DNA of 64,000 nt, taken from contig NZ_LACH01000053.1 in the NCBI RefSeq assembly GCF_000968015.1, positions 82,812 through 146,811 on the forward strand, written 5' to 3'. The position numbers and the translations under genes were made by a program. Of the stretch, positions 18,163-27,756 are shown piece after piece (position 1 is the first letter of the stretch; every line of letters starts with the position of its first letter). The notes below the pieces were generated by a model. The model was not told where the DNA came from. It saw only the letters and a list, made by a program, of their open reading frames with translations, and did no database searches. This stretch comes from Pseudomonas fluorescens. Lineage in GTDB: Bacteria > Pseudomonadota > Gammaproteobacteria > Pseudomonadales > Pseudomonadaceae.

Positions 18163-18245
18163 AACGGCGCGCATCATAACAACACTTTTGCCGGAAGCGA
18201 ACCCCCTAAGCGAAATTTTTCCGTGCTATCAGATGCTTGCGTCGA

Positions 18246-18959
18246 TTAAAGCGGTACGCCCAGACGATTGGCGACTTCTTCGTAGGCTTCGATGACGTCA
18301 CCGAGGCCCTGACGGAAGCGGTCCTTGTCCATTTTCTTGCCGGTCGCCTTGTCCCACAGACGGCAGCCGTCCGGGCTGAACTCGTCGCCCAGAACGATGG
18401 AGCCGTCAGAGAACACGCCGAATTCCAGTTTGAAGTCGACCAGCAGCAGGCCGGCGTCGTCGAACAGTTTGCTCAGGACTTCGTTGACCTTGAGCGACAG
18501 TTCCTTCATGCGAACCAGTTGCTCGGCGGTGCCCCAACCGAAGGCCACGACGTGGGATTCGTTGATGAACGGGTCGCCCTTGGCGTCGTCCTTCAGGAAC
18601 AGCTCGAAGGTGTAAGGGTTGAGCTTCATGCCCTCTTCGACACCCAGGCGCTTGACCAGGCTGCCGGCGGCGTAGTTACGTACGACGCACTCGACCGGGA
18701 TCATGTCGAGCTTCTTCACCAGGCATTCGTTGTCGCCCAGCAGTTTGTCGAATTGGGTCGGCACGCCGGCTGCTTCGAGTTTCTGCATGATGAAGGCGTT
18801 GAACTTGTTGTTCACCATGCCTTTGCGGTCGAGCTGCTCGATGCGCTTGCCGTCGAACGCCGAAGTGTCGTTGCGAAACAGCAGGATCAAGCGGTCAGCG
18901 TCGTCGGTCTTGAAAACCGATTTGGCTTTGCCGCGGTAGAGTTCTTCACGTTTTTCCAT
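18246..18959 (-). CDS. purC: Phosphoribosylaminoimidazole-succinocarboxamide synthase
   Basis: A 237-residue SAICAR synthetase that joins CAIR and aspartate with ATP in purine synthesis. Family marks include REELYRGKAKSVF (ATP loop), the PVECVVRNYAAGSLVKR signature, LVDFKLEFG and LGDEFSPDGCRLWD. Length matches the bacterial enzyme. It ends the dapA-bamC-MBL-purC run; the MBL gene is 28 nt upstream on the same strand. Confidence 0.97.
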   Translation of the reverse strand: MEKREELYRGKAKSVFKTDDADRLILLFRNDTSAFDGKRIEQLDRKGMVNNKFNAFIMQKLEAAGVPTQFDKLLGDNECLVKKLDMIPVECVVRNYAAGSLVKRLGVEEGMKLNPYTFELFLKDDAKGDPFINESHVVAFGWGTAEQLVRMKELSLKVNEVLSKLFDDAGLLLVDFKLEFGVFSDGSIVLGDEFSPDGCRLWDKATGKKMDKDRFRQGLGDVIEAYEEVANRLGVPL

Positions 18960-18987
18960 GATGGGCTCCGCTTGCTAAGTAGGTGGG

Positions 18988-19746
18988 CTAGGCGATGTGT
19001 CGCCAGTCGAGCCCTGAATCTTGATCGGCCAGTTGCAGCCAGTCCGGGTCGCACCCGAGGGTGTCGACAAAACATTGCCGGGCCAGCTGCGGCAGGTTGT
19101 TCTTGCTGCTCAGATGGGCCAGGACCAGGTGTTGCAGGCCTTGCCAGCCCAACTCGGACACCAGGAATGCCGCCTGATGGTTGTTCAAATGCCCCAGTTC
19201 ACCGCCCACCCGCTGCTTGAGAAAGTAGGGGTAGTGACCGCGAGCCAGCATGTCACGGCAATGGTTGGACTCGATCATCAACGCATCGAGATCCCGATAG
19301 CCGTCCAGCACCTTGTTGCAATACGAGCCCAGGTCGGTCAACAGGCCGAAACGCCGCTCACCGTCACTGAAGACGTATTGCGTCGGCTCCTGTGCATCAT
19401 GGGCCACGGCAATGACGCCGATGCTCAGTGCGCCGATCTGCAGTTGCTCGCCGCCGGCCAGAAGGCCAGCCGGTTCAATTGGTTTGCGCATCCCGCGCAG
19501 GGTACCGCGACTGAGGTAGACAGGCAGATTGTAGCGCCGAGACAGCAAACCCACGCCATGCACGTGGTCGGCATGTTCGTGGGTCACGAGTATCGCGCTC
19601 AACTGCGCAGGGTTCACACCCAGGCGCAGCAGGCGTTTTTCGGTTTCCCGCAGGGAGAAACCACAATCCACCAGCACATACGTGTCAGCGCTGGCTATCA
19701 GCGTGCCGTTCCCTTGGCTACCGCTGCCGAGAACGGCAAAACGCAT
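18988..19746 (-). CDS. MBL-fold metallohydrolase (YycJ/WalJ-like)
   Basis: A 252-residue metallo-beta-lactamase fold. The zinc motif is THEHADH (55-61); further ligands are likely in VAHDAQEP, IESNH and HLSSKN. SGSQGNGTLI near the N-terminus is typical of the YycJ/WalJ exonuclease-like subgroup. Substrate not known here. The stop of bamC precedes its start by only 4 nt, so it belongs to the dapA-bamC operon. Confidence 0.87.
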   Translation of the reverse strand: MRFAVLGSGSQGNGTLIASADTYVLVDCGFSLRETEKRLLRLGVNPAQLSAILVTHEHADHVHGVGLLSRRYNLPVYLSRGTLRGMRKPIEPAGLLAGGEQLQIGALSIGVIAVAHDAQEPTQYVFSDGERRFGLLTDLGSYCNKVLDGYRDLDALMIESNHCRDMLARGHYPYFLKQRVGGELGHLNNHQAAFLVSELGWQGLQHLVLAHLSSKNNLPQLARQCFVDTLGCDPDWLQLADQDSGLDWRHIA

Positions 19747-19750
19747 GTGA

Positions 19751-20866
19751 TCAGCCCAGGTTGTCCTGAATCACGCTCAACACTTTGCGCGCCACGTCTG
19801 CTGGCGCCACGGTGTTGATGTTTTTCTCGACGGTGACCTGGACGTTGTCGCCAACCTTGCTCAGGCGAACCTGATAGCGTTCGGCACGGGCTTCAACTTC
19901 TTCCTTGCTCGGCGCGCTGCCGAACAGGCCGCTGAAGAAACCAGGTTTCTCGTCTTTCTTCTCGGCTTTTTCAGACAGGTTGATGTAGTACAGACCCAGG
20001 CTGCGGTTGATGTCTTCTACGCGCCATTCGCCCTGTTCCAGCGCACGACCGACGCTCGACCAGGCACGATCCAGATCGGTGCCGACGTTCAGGACAGGGT
20101 TACCGCTGCCGTCTTCGCTCAGACTGACACGACCTGGCGTATCGGAGTCACGCGAAGCCAGCATGGAGACCGAACCGCCCTTCTCCGAGGTGCGGCTCAT
20201 GCTCGCGAGCATGTCGTCGACCAGTGCAGCGTCCAGGCCAGTGTTGACCGAACGGTTGGTGAAGGCCACGTCGGAGGTGCTACCGGCAGGACGCTCGGCG
20301 CTGACCACGTAGATTTCACTGGTGTTGCGCTGCACGCCTGGCTCGATGCGGACCCGCACGCGGGTTTCGCTGTCGGCGCCGACACCGGCTGCGCTCAGGC
20401 GCTTGGCCATCGCGGCGGACAGTTCGTCGGAATGCTGCCAGGTAGTGGTGAATTCGCCGGTTTGCGGACGCTGTTCGTCCAGACGGAAACCGTTGTCCTG
20501 GAAAAACTGCACGGCCACTGGCCAGACTTCGGCCGGCGGGTTCTGAGCGACGATCCAGCGCGAATCACCGGTCTTTTGCAGGGAGTAGGCGCTGGCGTCA
20601 GCCGCTGCCGACAACGGCTGCGGACGAGGAACGATGTACTCGCCCTTGACGGTGTCATCGGCCACGTTGCGCGGGATCGGCAACAGCGGATCCAGACGTT
20701 TGGCAGTGCTGACATCCGGCGGCAGTTGCATGGGTGCAGTCTGTTGCGCTTCCAGGTAATCGCTACCGCGGTCACGGAAATAACCTTCCGGGCCCCAGAC
20801 CCATCCGCAGCCACTGGTGCTGGAGATGATCAAGGCAAGTGCGGAAAGTCCGGCCAATCGCTTCAT
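19751..20866 (-). CDS. bamC: Outer-membrane assembly lipoprotein BamC
   Basis: A 371-residue BamC/NlpB lipoprotein of the BAM complex that inserts beta-barrel proteins into the outer membrane. Signal peptide MKRLAGLSALALIISSTSGC with lipidated Cys20; the lipobox is atypical (Thr at -3). Two helix-grip domains follow (about 75-210 and 240-371) after an unstructured N-terminal segment. It starts 17 nt after dapA, the conserved dapA-bamC order. Confidence 0.93.
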   Translation of the reverse strand: MKRLAGLSALALIISSTSGCGWVWGPEGYFRDRGSDYLEAQQTAPMQLPPDVSTAKRLDPLLPIPRNVADDTVKGEYIVPRPQPLSAAADASAYSLQKTGDSRWIVAQNPPAEVWPVAVQFFQDNGFRLDEQRPQTGEFTTTWQHSDELSAAMAKRLSAAGVGADSETRVRVRIEPGVQRNTSEIYVVSAERPAGSTSDVAFTNRSVNTGLDAALVDDMLASMSRTSEKGGSVSMLASRDSDTPGRVSLSEDGSGNPVLNVGTDLDRAWSSVGRALEQGEWRVEDINRSLGLYYINLSEKAEKKDEKPGFFSGLFGSAPSKEEVEARAERYQVRLSKVGDNVQVTVEKNINTVAPADVARKVLSVIQDNLG

Positions 20867-20883
20867 GCGTAGTACTTCCTCAA

Positions 20884-21762
20884 TTAAACCAGGACGCCGG
20901 ACTGGCGCATGGCCTGCCGCAGCGGTTCGTGACAGGCAGCACTGAGCCAGGTGAGCGGCAGACGGATACCGTCCGGCATCAAGCCCATTTCATGCAGTGC
21001 CCATTTCACGGGGATAGGGTTGGATTCGATAAACAGGGTTTTATTGAGCGGCATCAGCTTTTCGTGAATCGCGCGAGCCGTGACGGCGTCGCCTTTCAGC
21101 GCAGCGTTGCACAGGTCGGCCATATCGCGCGGTGCGACGTTGGCGGTGACCGAGATGTTGCCTTTGCCGCCGAGCAGGATCAGTTCGACTGCGGTGGCGT
21201 CGTCACCCGACAGCACCACGAAGTCTTTGCTCACGCCGTCGATGATGGCTTTGGCACGGCTCAGGTCGCCGGTGGCTTCCTTGATGCCGATGATGTTTTT
21301 CACGGTCGACAGGCGGATCACGGTTTCGGTCAGCATGTCGCAGGCCGTACGGCCCGGCACGTTGTACAGGATCTGCGGGATGTCGACGGCTTCGGCGATG
21401 GCCTTGAAGTGCTGGTACAAGCCTTCCTGGGTCGGCTTGTTGTAATACGGGGTGACCAGCAGGCAAGCATCGGCGCCGGCGGTCTTCGCATTGGTGGTCA
21501 GCTCGATGGCTTCGCGAGTCGAGTTGGCGCCGGTACCGGCGATCACCGGAATGCGCCCTGCAACCTGCTTCACCACGTAACGAATCACTTCGATGTGCTC
21601 GTTCACGTCAAGGGTGGCCGATTCACCTGTAGTGCCGACCGCCACGATCGCGTGGGTGCCGTTTTGCAGGTGAAAGTCCACCAGTTTGCTCAGGCTGTCC
21701 CAGTCGAGACGACCTTGTGCATCCATGGGTGTGACCAGTGCCACCATACTGCCCGCAATCAT
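20884..21762 (-). CDS. dapA: 4-hydroxy-tetrahydrodipicolinate synthase
   Basis: A 292-residue TIM-barrel lyase condensing pyruvate with aspartate semialdehyde, the first committed step to lysine and diaminopimelate. Schiff-base Lys161 is in GIKEATGD, Tyr133 in LYNVPGR, and TTGES (44-48) binds substrate. The start MIAGSMVALVTP at 21762 is the conserved one; the longer frame adds 28 unsupported residues. First gene of dapA-bamC-MBL-purC. Confidence 0.96.
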   Translation of the reverse strand: MIAGSMVALVTPMDAQGRLDWDSLSKLVDFHLQNGTHAIVAVGTTGESATLDVNEHIEVIRYVVKQVAGRIPVIAGTGANSTREAIELTTNAKTAGADACLLVTPYYNKPTQEGLYQHFKAIAEAVDIPQILYNVPGRTACDMLTETVIRLSTVKNIIGIKEATGDLSRAKAIIDGVSKDFVVLSGDDATAVELILLGGKGNISVTANVAPRDMADLCNAALKGDAVTARAIHEKLMPLNKTLFIESNPIPVKWALHEMGLMPDGIRLPLTWLSAACHEPLRQAMRQSGVLV

Positions 21763-22091
21763 GCAACCGCTCCTGCCGGAAAAAGAGAGCGGTAATGGTA
21801 CTGGCGCCAAGATGCTTGTACAAGCGAAGTACTGCGCTGCTGCCATTCCCCTTGGCGCTGCTTTTCGCTACCCTTCAGACTTTGATCGGTACTGATAAGC
21901 TCGTACGCCGGGTTCCAGCCTCCATTTTCGGCATCACAAGCCCCGATCCAGCGTTGCCACCCTTCGCTCTTGCCACTCTGGAGCATGTTGCAACCTTGCG
22001 CCTCGGGTTTTTTGAATTCGCATCCGCAGGCTCGCCCCCAGTAAAAAAAGCCCGTAGAAGTATCGACCGCTCATCGCTTTAGGAATGCTGC
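21763..22091. other. Divergent intergenic region dapA/gcvR
   Basis: These 329 nt must carry the promoters of dapA (leftward) and gcvR (rightward). A short palindrome CTTGTACAAG lies near 21811. I see no ORF with a supported start, no RNA gene and no REP element. Confidence 0.5.
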
Positions 22092-22652
22092 ATGTCCACC
22101 CCCACAGTTCGCGAACAATTCCTTGTCATCAGTGCCCTCGGCGCCAACCCCATGGAGCTGACTAACGTCCTGTGCCGCGCCAGCCATGAAAACCGCTGCG
22201 CCGTGGTCACTTCCCGCCTGACCCGTCACGGCGAGTGCAGTGCGTTGATCCTCGAGATCTCCGGCAGCTGGGACGCCCTGGCGCGCCTCGAGGGCAGCCT
22301 GTCGAGCCTCGCCAAGAAGCACGCCTTTACGGTCAATGTGGTGCGCAGCGCAGCGCTGGAGAATCGTCCTCAAGCCCTGCCATACGTCGCTTATGTCAGC
22401 TCGGCTTACCGCTCGGACATCATCAACGAGCTGTGCCAGTTCTTCATGGACCACAACGTCGAGCTGGAGAACCTGACCTGCGACACCTATCAGGCTCCGC
22501 AAACCGGCGGCACCATGCTCAATGCCACGTTTACCGTGACCTTGCCGGCCGGTGTGCAGATCAGTTGGCTGCGCGATCAGTTCCTGGATTTCGCCGACGC
22601 GCTGAACCTGGATGCCCTGATCGAACCGTGGCGCCCACAAAACCCAATGTAA
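22092..22652 (+). CDS. gcvR: Glycine cleavage system regulator-like ACT protein
   Basis: A 186-residue protein with two ACT domains (about 5-85 and 95-180), as in GcvR: FLVISALGANPMELTNVLCRAS and YVAYVSSAYRSDIINELCQFF. In E. coli GcvR antagonises GcvA at the gcv promoter; in Pseudomonas the target is not known from this window. It forms a pair with prxQ, whose start is 10 nt downstream, suggesting co-transcription. Confidence 0.88.
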   Translation: MSTPTVREQFLVISALGANPMELTNVLCRASHENRCAVVTSRLTRHGECSALILEISGSWDALARLEGSLSSLAKKHAFTVNVVRSAALENRPQALPYVAYVSSAYRSDIINELCQFFMDHNVELENLTCDTYQAPQTGGTMLNATFTVTLPAGVQISWLRDQFLDFADALNLDALIEPWRPQNPM

Positions 22653-22662
22653 GGAAGCTTTC

Positions 22663-23136
22663 ATGGCCGTTGCCATCGACCAACCGGTTGCCGACTTCGA
22701 AGCACCCGCCACCAGCGGGCAGACCGTCAGCCTCGCGAGCCTCAAAGGCAAGCAAGTGGTGATTTACTTCTATCCGAAGGACAGCACACCGGGATGCACC
22801 ACCCAGGGTCAGGGCTTTCGTGATCAGCTTGATGCTTTTAAAGCCGCCAACACCGAAGTCTTCGGCGTGTCCCGCGACAGCCTGAAATCACACGAAAACT
22901 TCAAGGCCAAGCAGGCGTTCACCTTCGAACTGATCAGCGACAAGGAAGAAGCGCTCTGCCAGCAGTTCGATGTGATCAAGCTGAAAAAGCTCTATGGCAA
23001 AGAATATATGGGCGTTGATCGCAGCACGTTCCTGATCGACAAGGACGGTGTGCTGCGTCAGGAATGGCGCGGTGTGAAGGTGCCGGGCCATGTGGATGCT
23101 GTTCTGGCTGCCGCTCAGGCGTTAAACAAAGCCTGA
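22663..23136 (+). CDS. bcp: PrxQ/BCP-type peroxiredoxin
   Basis: A 157-residue thiol peroxidase that reduces peroxides. Peroxidatic Cys45 sits in KDSTPGCTT, with Thr42 and the distal Arg of the VDRSTFLID region. The usual resolving Cys five residues later is Gln50, and the alternative in the NFxAKQ helix is Lys81; only Cys99 remains. It may therefore act as a 1-Cys enzyme. AAGGAAG lies upstream. It follows gcvR closely. Confidence 0.92.
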   Translation: MAVAIDQPVADFEAPATSGQTVSLASLKGKQVVIYFYPKDSTPGCTTQGQGFRDQLDAFKAANTEVFGVSRDSLKSHENFKAKQAFTFELISDKEEALCQQFDVIKLKKLYGKEYMGVDRSTFLIDKDGVLRQEWRGVKVPGHVDAVLAAAQALNKA

Positions 23137-23160
23137 ATATTTGGCGTTCTTTCGGACGCT

Positions 23161-23241
23161 ATCGCGAGCAGGCTCGCTCCCACAGTTGACCGAGTTGTTG
23201 AGACATATACGATCAAATGTGGGACCGAGCTTGCTCGGGAT
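23161..23241. repeat. REP doublet
   Basis: Arms 23161-23184 (ATCGCGAGCAGGCTCGCTCC..) and 23218-23241 (..GACCGAGCTTGCTCGGGAT) are inverted with a few mismatches. It sits between convergent prxQ and the permease gene. Confidence 0.85.
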
Positions 23242-23278
23242 GAGGCCATCAGCCTCGTTGAAGGACAAGAGCCACCCG

Positions 23279-24352
23279 TTAAAGCAGCGGCGCCACCACC
23301 GGCTCTTTGCGCGGCCACGCATCCAGTACGGCCTTGAACAGGGTTGCTAGCGGAATCGCAAAGAACACCCCCCAAAAGCCCCACAGCCCGCCAAACAACA
23401 ACACCGCGCAGATGATCGCCACCGGATGCAGATTGACCGCTTCCGAGAACAGCAGCGGCACCAGCACGTTGCCGTCCAGCGTCTGAATGATCCCGTAGAC
23501 CGCCATCAAATAGATGAACTGATCACTCCAGCCCCACTGGAACAGTGCAATCAGCATGACCGGCACGGTCACCACCACAGCGCCGACGTAAGGCACCACC
23601 ACCGATACGCCCACCAGTAATGCCAGCAGTGCCGCGTAGTTCAGCCCCAGAACAACGAAACCGATGTAGGTCACGCCACCGCAAATGAAAATCTCGATGA
23701 CCTTGCCGCGAATGTAATTGGCGATCTGCCGGTTCATCTCATGAGCGACGCGGGTGATCAGCGCCCGCTCACGGGGCAAGTAACCACGCACCCACTGACC
23801 GATCATCTCCCGGTCCTTGAGAAAGAAAAACACCAGGATCGGCACCAGCACCAGATAGATCATGATGTTCACCAGCAACGGCAGACTCGACAGCGAGAAC
23901 GTCAGCGCCCACTGCCCGAACTTGCCAATCTCGCCGCGCGCCACTTCGATGGCCTGCAGCACCTGCTCGTCGGATACCAGATGCGGGTAGCGCTCCGGCA
24001 ACAGCAATAACAGCGACTGCCACTTGGCGAGCATGCCGGGTAACTCGTTGAACAGCGTGATCAACTGATGCCAGAGCAATGGCACCACAACCACGATGAA
24101 CACCAGCAATAGCCCCATGAACAACGCAAAGACCAACCCCACCGCCACCCCGCCCGGCATGCGCAGGCGCTCGAGAGTGACGACCAACCCTTGCATCAGA
24201 TACGCCAGCACCATCCCGGCCAGCACTGGCGCGAGCATGCCGCCCAGCGTTAGCACGGCGGTAAACGCCAGAAACAGCAGGACCGCCAGCACAACGGCCT
24301 CTTCATCGGAGAAGTAGCGCTGAATCCAGTCGCGTAACACTTTGAACATCAA
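23279..24352 (-). CDS. AI-2E family transporter (PerM-like)
   Basis: A 357-residue permease of the AI-2E exporter/PerM superfamily: two N-terminal helix pairs, a long amphipathic middle (140-200) and the conserved C-terminal PYVGAVVVTVPVML and DGNVLVPLLFSEAVNLHP. Substrates are poorly defined; despite the name, AI-2 export should not be assumed. Translation may start at Met1 or Met2. tusA lies 28 nt upstream on the same strand. Confidence 0.88.
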   Translation of the reverse strand: MMFKVLRDWIQRYFSDEEAVVLAVLLFLAFTAVLTLGGMLAPVLAGMVLAYLMQGLVVTLERLRMPGGVAVGLVFALFMGLLLVFIVVVVPLLWHQLITLFNELPGMLAKWQSLLLLLPERYPHLVSDEQVLQAIEVARGEIGKFGQWALTFSLSSLPLLVNIMIYLVLVPILVFFFLKDREMIGQWVRGYLPRERALITRVAHEMNRQIANYIRGKVIEIFICGGVTYIGFVVLGLNYAALLALLVGVSVVVPYVGAVVVTVPVMLIALFQWGWSDQFIYLMAVYGIIQTLDGNVLVPLLFSEAVNLHPVAIICAVLLFGGLWGFWGVFFAIPLATLFKAVLDAWPRKEPVVAPLL

Positions 24353-24380
24353 TAATCCTTAGAAACGAACGCAGCACAAT

Positions 24381-24620
24381 TCAGGCTTTTTTCAACCAGT
24401 AGCGGTAAACACCCGCTTCATCTTCCTCACGAAGCAGCGTATGACCGGCCAATCGGGCAAAGGTGCGAAAATCGCGCTGTGAGCCCGCATCGGTGGCAAT
24501 TACCTTCAGCACTGCGCCGCTGGCCAGTCGATTGAGTTCCATTTTGGCCTTGAGCAACGGCAAGGGGCAGTTCAGGCCGCTGGCGTCGAGCTCGGCGTCA
24601 TGGGCTACAGCGTCGGTCAT
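24381..24620 (-). CDS. tusA: Sulfur-carrier protein TusA
   Basis: A 79-residue TusA/SirA-like protein carrying persulfide sulfur for tRNA thiolation and cofactor synthesis. The active Cys18 is in ASGLNCPLPLLKAK, the family signature. Length is standard. It starts 98 nt from the divergent bepA-like gene and probably shares a transcript with the permease downstream. Confidence 0.94.
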   Translation of the reverse strand: MTDAVAHDAELDASGLNCPLPLLKAKMELNRLASGAVLKVIATDAGSQRDFRTFARLAGHTLLREEDEAGVYRYWLKKA

Positions 24621-24718
24621 TGCATCACTCCGGGGTCAGGTAGTCGGGCGGCTAGAATATCTGGTCCGAAGCGTAGTGTCCGGCTACAGTAAGGTCTTTG
24701 TCGACTAAGGCTTTGTGC

Positions 24719-26152
24719 ATGACTTTTTTGCGCCCTACCCTGCTGACGCTCGCTTGCCTGCTCGCCTCACCGGGCTTCGCCGACGACCTGCCGTCACTCG
24801 GCGACGCCAGTTCTGCCATCGTCTCGCCGCAACAGGAACACCAGTTGGGCCGTGCCTGGCTGGCGCTGTTGCGCAGTCAGGTTTCGCAGCTCAACGATCC
24901 ACAGCTCAAGGACTACGTCGAATCCAGCGTTTACAGGCTGGTAGAGACCAGCCAGGTCAATGACCGGCGCCTGGAGTTCATCCTGATCAACAGCCCGCAA
25001 CTCAACGCCTTCGCGGCACCGGGCGGCATTGTCGGGGTTAACGGCGGCTTGTTCCTCAATGCCCAGACCGAAGGCGAATATGCCTCGGTACTCGCTCACG
25101 AATTGGCTCACTTGTCGCAGCGCCACTTCGCCCGTGGCGTCGAAGCCCAACAGCGCATGCAGGTGCCAATGATGGCCGCGCTGCTGGCCGGGATCGTGAT
25201 TGCCGCAGCCGGCGCCGGCGATGCCGGGATTGCAGCCATTGCGGGTACGCAGGCGGCGGCCGTTCAGGAACAGCGGCGTTTCTCTCGCCAGAACGAACAG
25301 GAAGCTGACCGCATCGGCATCCTCAATCTGGAAAAGGCCGGTTACGACCCCCGCTCGATGCCGACCATGTTCGAGCGATTGGCGCGCCAATACCGCTTTG
25401 ACGCCAAGCCACCGGAATTTCTGCTGACTCACCCGGTGACTGAGTCGCGGATCGCTGACACGCGCAACCGCGCCGAACAGGCAAAACCCGGCGGCATCGA
25501 AGACACTATGCGTTATCAGCTGATTCGTGCGCGGGTCCAGTTGATCTATGAAGAAACCCCTGGCCTGGGCGCCAAACGCTTTCGCGCCCAGCTTGATGAA
25601 AACCCGAAAAATGATGTCGCTCGCTATGGCCTGGCTATCGCCCAGATCAAGGGCGGCCAGCTGAATGAAGCACGGGAAAACCTCAAGCTGCTGCTGGCCA
25701 AGTCGCCAAACGAGATCATCTACAACCTGGCGCAGGTCGATCTGGACATCACCAACAATCGTCTGCCGGACGCCCAGTCCCGGGTTGACCGGATGTTGAC
25801 GCAGTATCCCGGCAACTATCCGCTGAATTCGGTGCGTGTCGATCTGCTGCTCAAGCAGAACCGTGCGCCCGACGCGGAAAAAGCACTGGAGAATCTGCTC
25901 AAGAGCCGTCCGGACGATCCGGACGTCTGGTACATGGTGGCCGAGACTCGCGGTCTGTCAGGCAACATCATCGGCCTGCATCAGGCCCGCGCCGAGTATT
26001 TCGCCCTGGTCGGGGATTACCGTCAGGCCATCCAGCAACTGGACTTCGCCAAGCGCAAGGCAGGCACCAACTTCCCGCTGTCGTCGCGGATCGACGCACG
26101 GCAACGTGAGCTGATGGAGGAAGAGCGCATGATCAAGGACATGATGGGCTGA
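24719..26152 (+). CDS. bepA: Periplasmic M48 metalloprotease with TPR domain (BepA-like)
   Basis: A 477-residue exported protease resembling BepA/YfgC, which degrades or helps assemble LptD and other outer-membrane proteins. Signal peptide residues 1-21 (ending PGFA). The zinc motif is HELAH (127-131), with NEQEADRIGI supplying the third ligand. TPR repeats occupy about 285-477. ATG at 24719 preferred over an upstream TTG because it gives a clean signal peptide and has AAGG upstream. Terminator follows. Confidence 0.9.
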   Translation: MTFLRPTLLTLACLLASPGFADDLPSLGDASSAIVSPQQEHQLGRAWLALLRSQVSQLNDPQLKDYVESSVYRLVETSQVNDRRLEFILINSPQLNAFAAPGGIVGVNGGLFLNAQTEGEYASVLAHELAHLSQRHFARGVEAQQRMQVPMMAALLAGIVIAAAGAGDAGIAAIAGTQAAAVQEQRRFSRQNEQEADRIGILNLEKAGYDPRSMPTMFERLARQYRFDAKPPEFLLTHPVTESRIADTRNRAEQAKPGGIEDTMRYQLIRARVQLIYEETPGLGAKRFRAQLDENPKNDVARYGLAIAQIKGGQLNEARENLKLLLAKSPNEIIYNLAQVDLDITNNRLPDAQSRVDRMLTQYPGNYPLNSVRVDLLLKQNRAPDAEKALENLLKSRPDDPDVWYMVAETRGLSGNIIGLHQARAEYFALVGDYRQAIQQLDFAKRKAGTNFPLSSRIDARQRELMEEERMIKDMMG

Positions 26153-26177
26153 CGCTTGTCAGAAAAATTTCAGACAC

Positions 26178-26209
26178 AAAAAAACCGCCTCTTTCGAGGC
26201 GGTTTTTTA
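26178..26209. terminator. Bidirectional rho-independent terminator
   Basis: AAAAAACCGCCT-CTTTCG-AGGCGGTTTTTT: a GC-rich stem flanked by A and T runs between the convergent bepA and mucD stops, suited to stop both transcripts. Confidence 0.92.
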
Positions 26210-26226
26210 TTCAACCAACAACCGGA

Positions 26227-27657
26227 TTATTCAGCCAGTTTGAAGGTGATGAAGCTGGCGCGTCCTTGACGCAGAACCCGCATCGACACCGAGCGGTTCT
26301 TCGGCAGCGCCTTGGCGATATCCGTGAACTCCTTGGTGGAACCGATTGCCTGATTGTTCAGGTGAGTGATCACGTCGCCTGGCTGCAGGCCAATCAGAGA
26401 AGCAGGACCGTCCTGGACTTCCTTGATCACGACGCCGCCTTTGAGGTCGTAGGTTTTCTTCTGTTCATCAGTCAGCTCGACCACGGAAACACCCAAGCGA
26501 TTGCTGCTGCGCTCGGTGCTGGATTTCGGCAGCGCATCCAGCTCTTTGCCTTCTTCCGGGATAGCGCCGACAGTCAACTCGACATTCTTGCGCTTACCTT
26601 CACGAATCACTTCCAGATCAGCTTTCGAACCGGCCTTCAGCGCGCCCACCAGGTGTGGCAGATCGGCGGACATGACGATCGGTTGGCCGTTCATGCTCAG
26701 GATCACGTCCCCTACTTGCAGGCCACCCTTGGCAGCCGGGCCGTCATCCTGGATCTGAGCCACCAGCGCACCGGCCGGCTTATCCAGACCGAACGACTCG
26801 GCCAGGTCCTTGTTCACTTCCTGAATCACCACACCCAACCAGCCACGGCTGACTTTGCCGCCGCTTTTGAGCTGATTGGAAACGTCCATCGCGACATCGA
26901 TAGGGATCGCGAACGACACGCCCATGAAGCCGCCGGACCGGGTGTAGATCTGCGAGTTGATGCCGACCACTTCACCGGCCAGGTTGAACAGCGGACCACC
27001 GGAGTTACCCGGGTTGATCGGCACGTCGGTCTGGATGAACGGCACATAGTTTTCGTTCGGCAGGCTGCGACCGATGGCGCTGACGATGCCTTGGGTCACG
27101 GTATGGTCGAAACCGAATGGCGAGCCAATCGCCACGACCCACTGGCCGGCTTTCAGATCCTGGGATTTGCCGAGTTTCAAGACCGGCAGATCCTTGCCTT
27201 CGATTTTCAACAGCGCCACATCGGAACGTGGATCGGTGCCGATCAGCTTGGCCTTCAATTCGCTGCGGTCGGCGAGACGAACGAGAATTTCGTCGGCATC
27301 GGCGATTACATGGTTGTTGGTCAGGATGTAGCCATCAGGCGAGATGATGAAGCCCGAACCCAGGGACTGGGCTTCGCGCTGACGATCACCGCGTGGCGCA
27401 CGAGGCTGTGGCGGCATGCCGCGCTCGAAGAACTCGCGCAGCATTGGCGGCAAGTCATCAAGGTTAGGCATCTCCTGGCTCGACACTTTGCGGTCCGGCA
27501 GTTTCTGCGTGGTACTGATGTTCACCACCGCGGGCGAGGCCTGCTCGACCAACTGTGTGAAGTCAGGCAACTCGGCCGCCTGAACAGCGACCGCCTGACC
27601 AAGCACCAGCACGGTGGCAAAAATGGAGAGATAAGACTTCAAGCGTGGTATCGACAT
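26227..27657 (-). CDS. mucD: DegP-like periplasmic serine protease MucD
   Basis: A 476-residue HtrA protease that degrades misfolded envelope proteins and restrains AlgU activation. Signal peptide residues 1-27. Catalytic triad His116 (NNHV), Asp146 (DPRSDVALL), Ser219 (PGNSGGPL), then two PDZ domains (about 270-360 and 385-470). Start at 27657 has GGGAG 5 nt upstream. In this operon it follows mucB directly; a 181-nt gap with a hairpin suggests partial independent expression. Confidence 0.95.
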   Translation of the reverse strand: MSIPRLKSYLSIFATVLVLGQAVAVQAAELPDFTQLVEQASPAVVNISTTQKLPDRKVSSQEMPNLDDLPPMLREFFERGMPPQPRAPRGDRQREAQSLGSGFIISPDGYILTNNHVIADADEILVRLADRSELKAKLIGTDPRSDVALLKIEGKDLPVLKLGKSQDLKAGQWVVAIGSPFGFDHTVTQGIVSAIGRSLPNENYVPFIQTDVPINPGNSGGPLFNLAGEVVGINSQIYTRSGGFMGVSFAIPIDVAMDVSNQLKSGGKVSRGWLGVVIQEVNKDLAESFGLDKPAGALVAQIQDDGPAAKGGLQVGDVILSMNGQPIVMSADLPHLVGALKAGSKADLEVIREGKRKNVELTVGAIPEEGKELDALPKSSTERSSNRLGVSVVELTDEQKKTYDLKGGVVIKEVQDGPASLIGLQPGDVITHLNNQAIGSTKEFTDIAKALPKNRSVSMRVLRQGRASFITFKLAE

Positions 27658-27756
27658 ACGGCTCCCGTTACGACGAGCATGGTTAAGCGATATGGAGCAA
27701 GGAACACCGGGAACGATACGCCGGTATTTTTGTTCCGGGAACAACAAACAAGGCCA

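Noticed and set aside
18237..19220. 327-codon rightward open frame across purC and the MBL gene
   Set aside because: Antisense to two well-supported genes, without recognisable domains.
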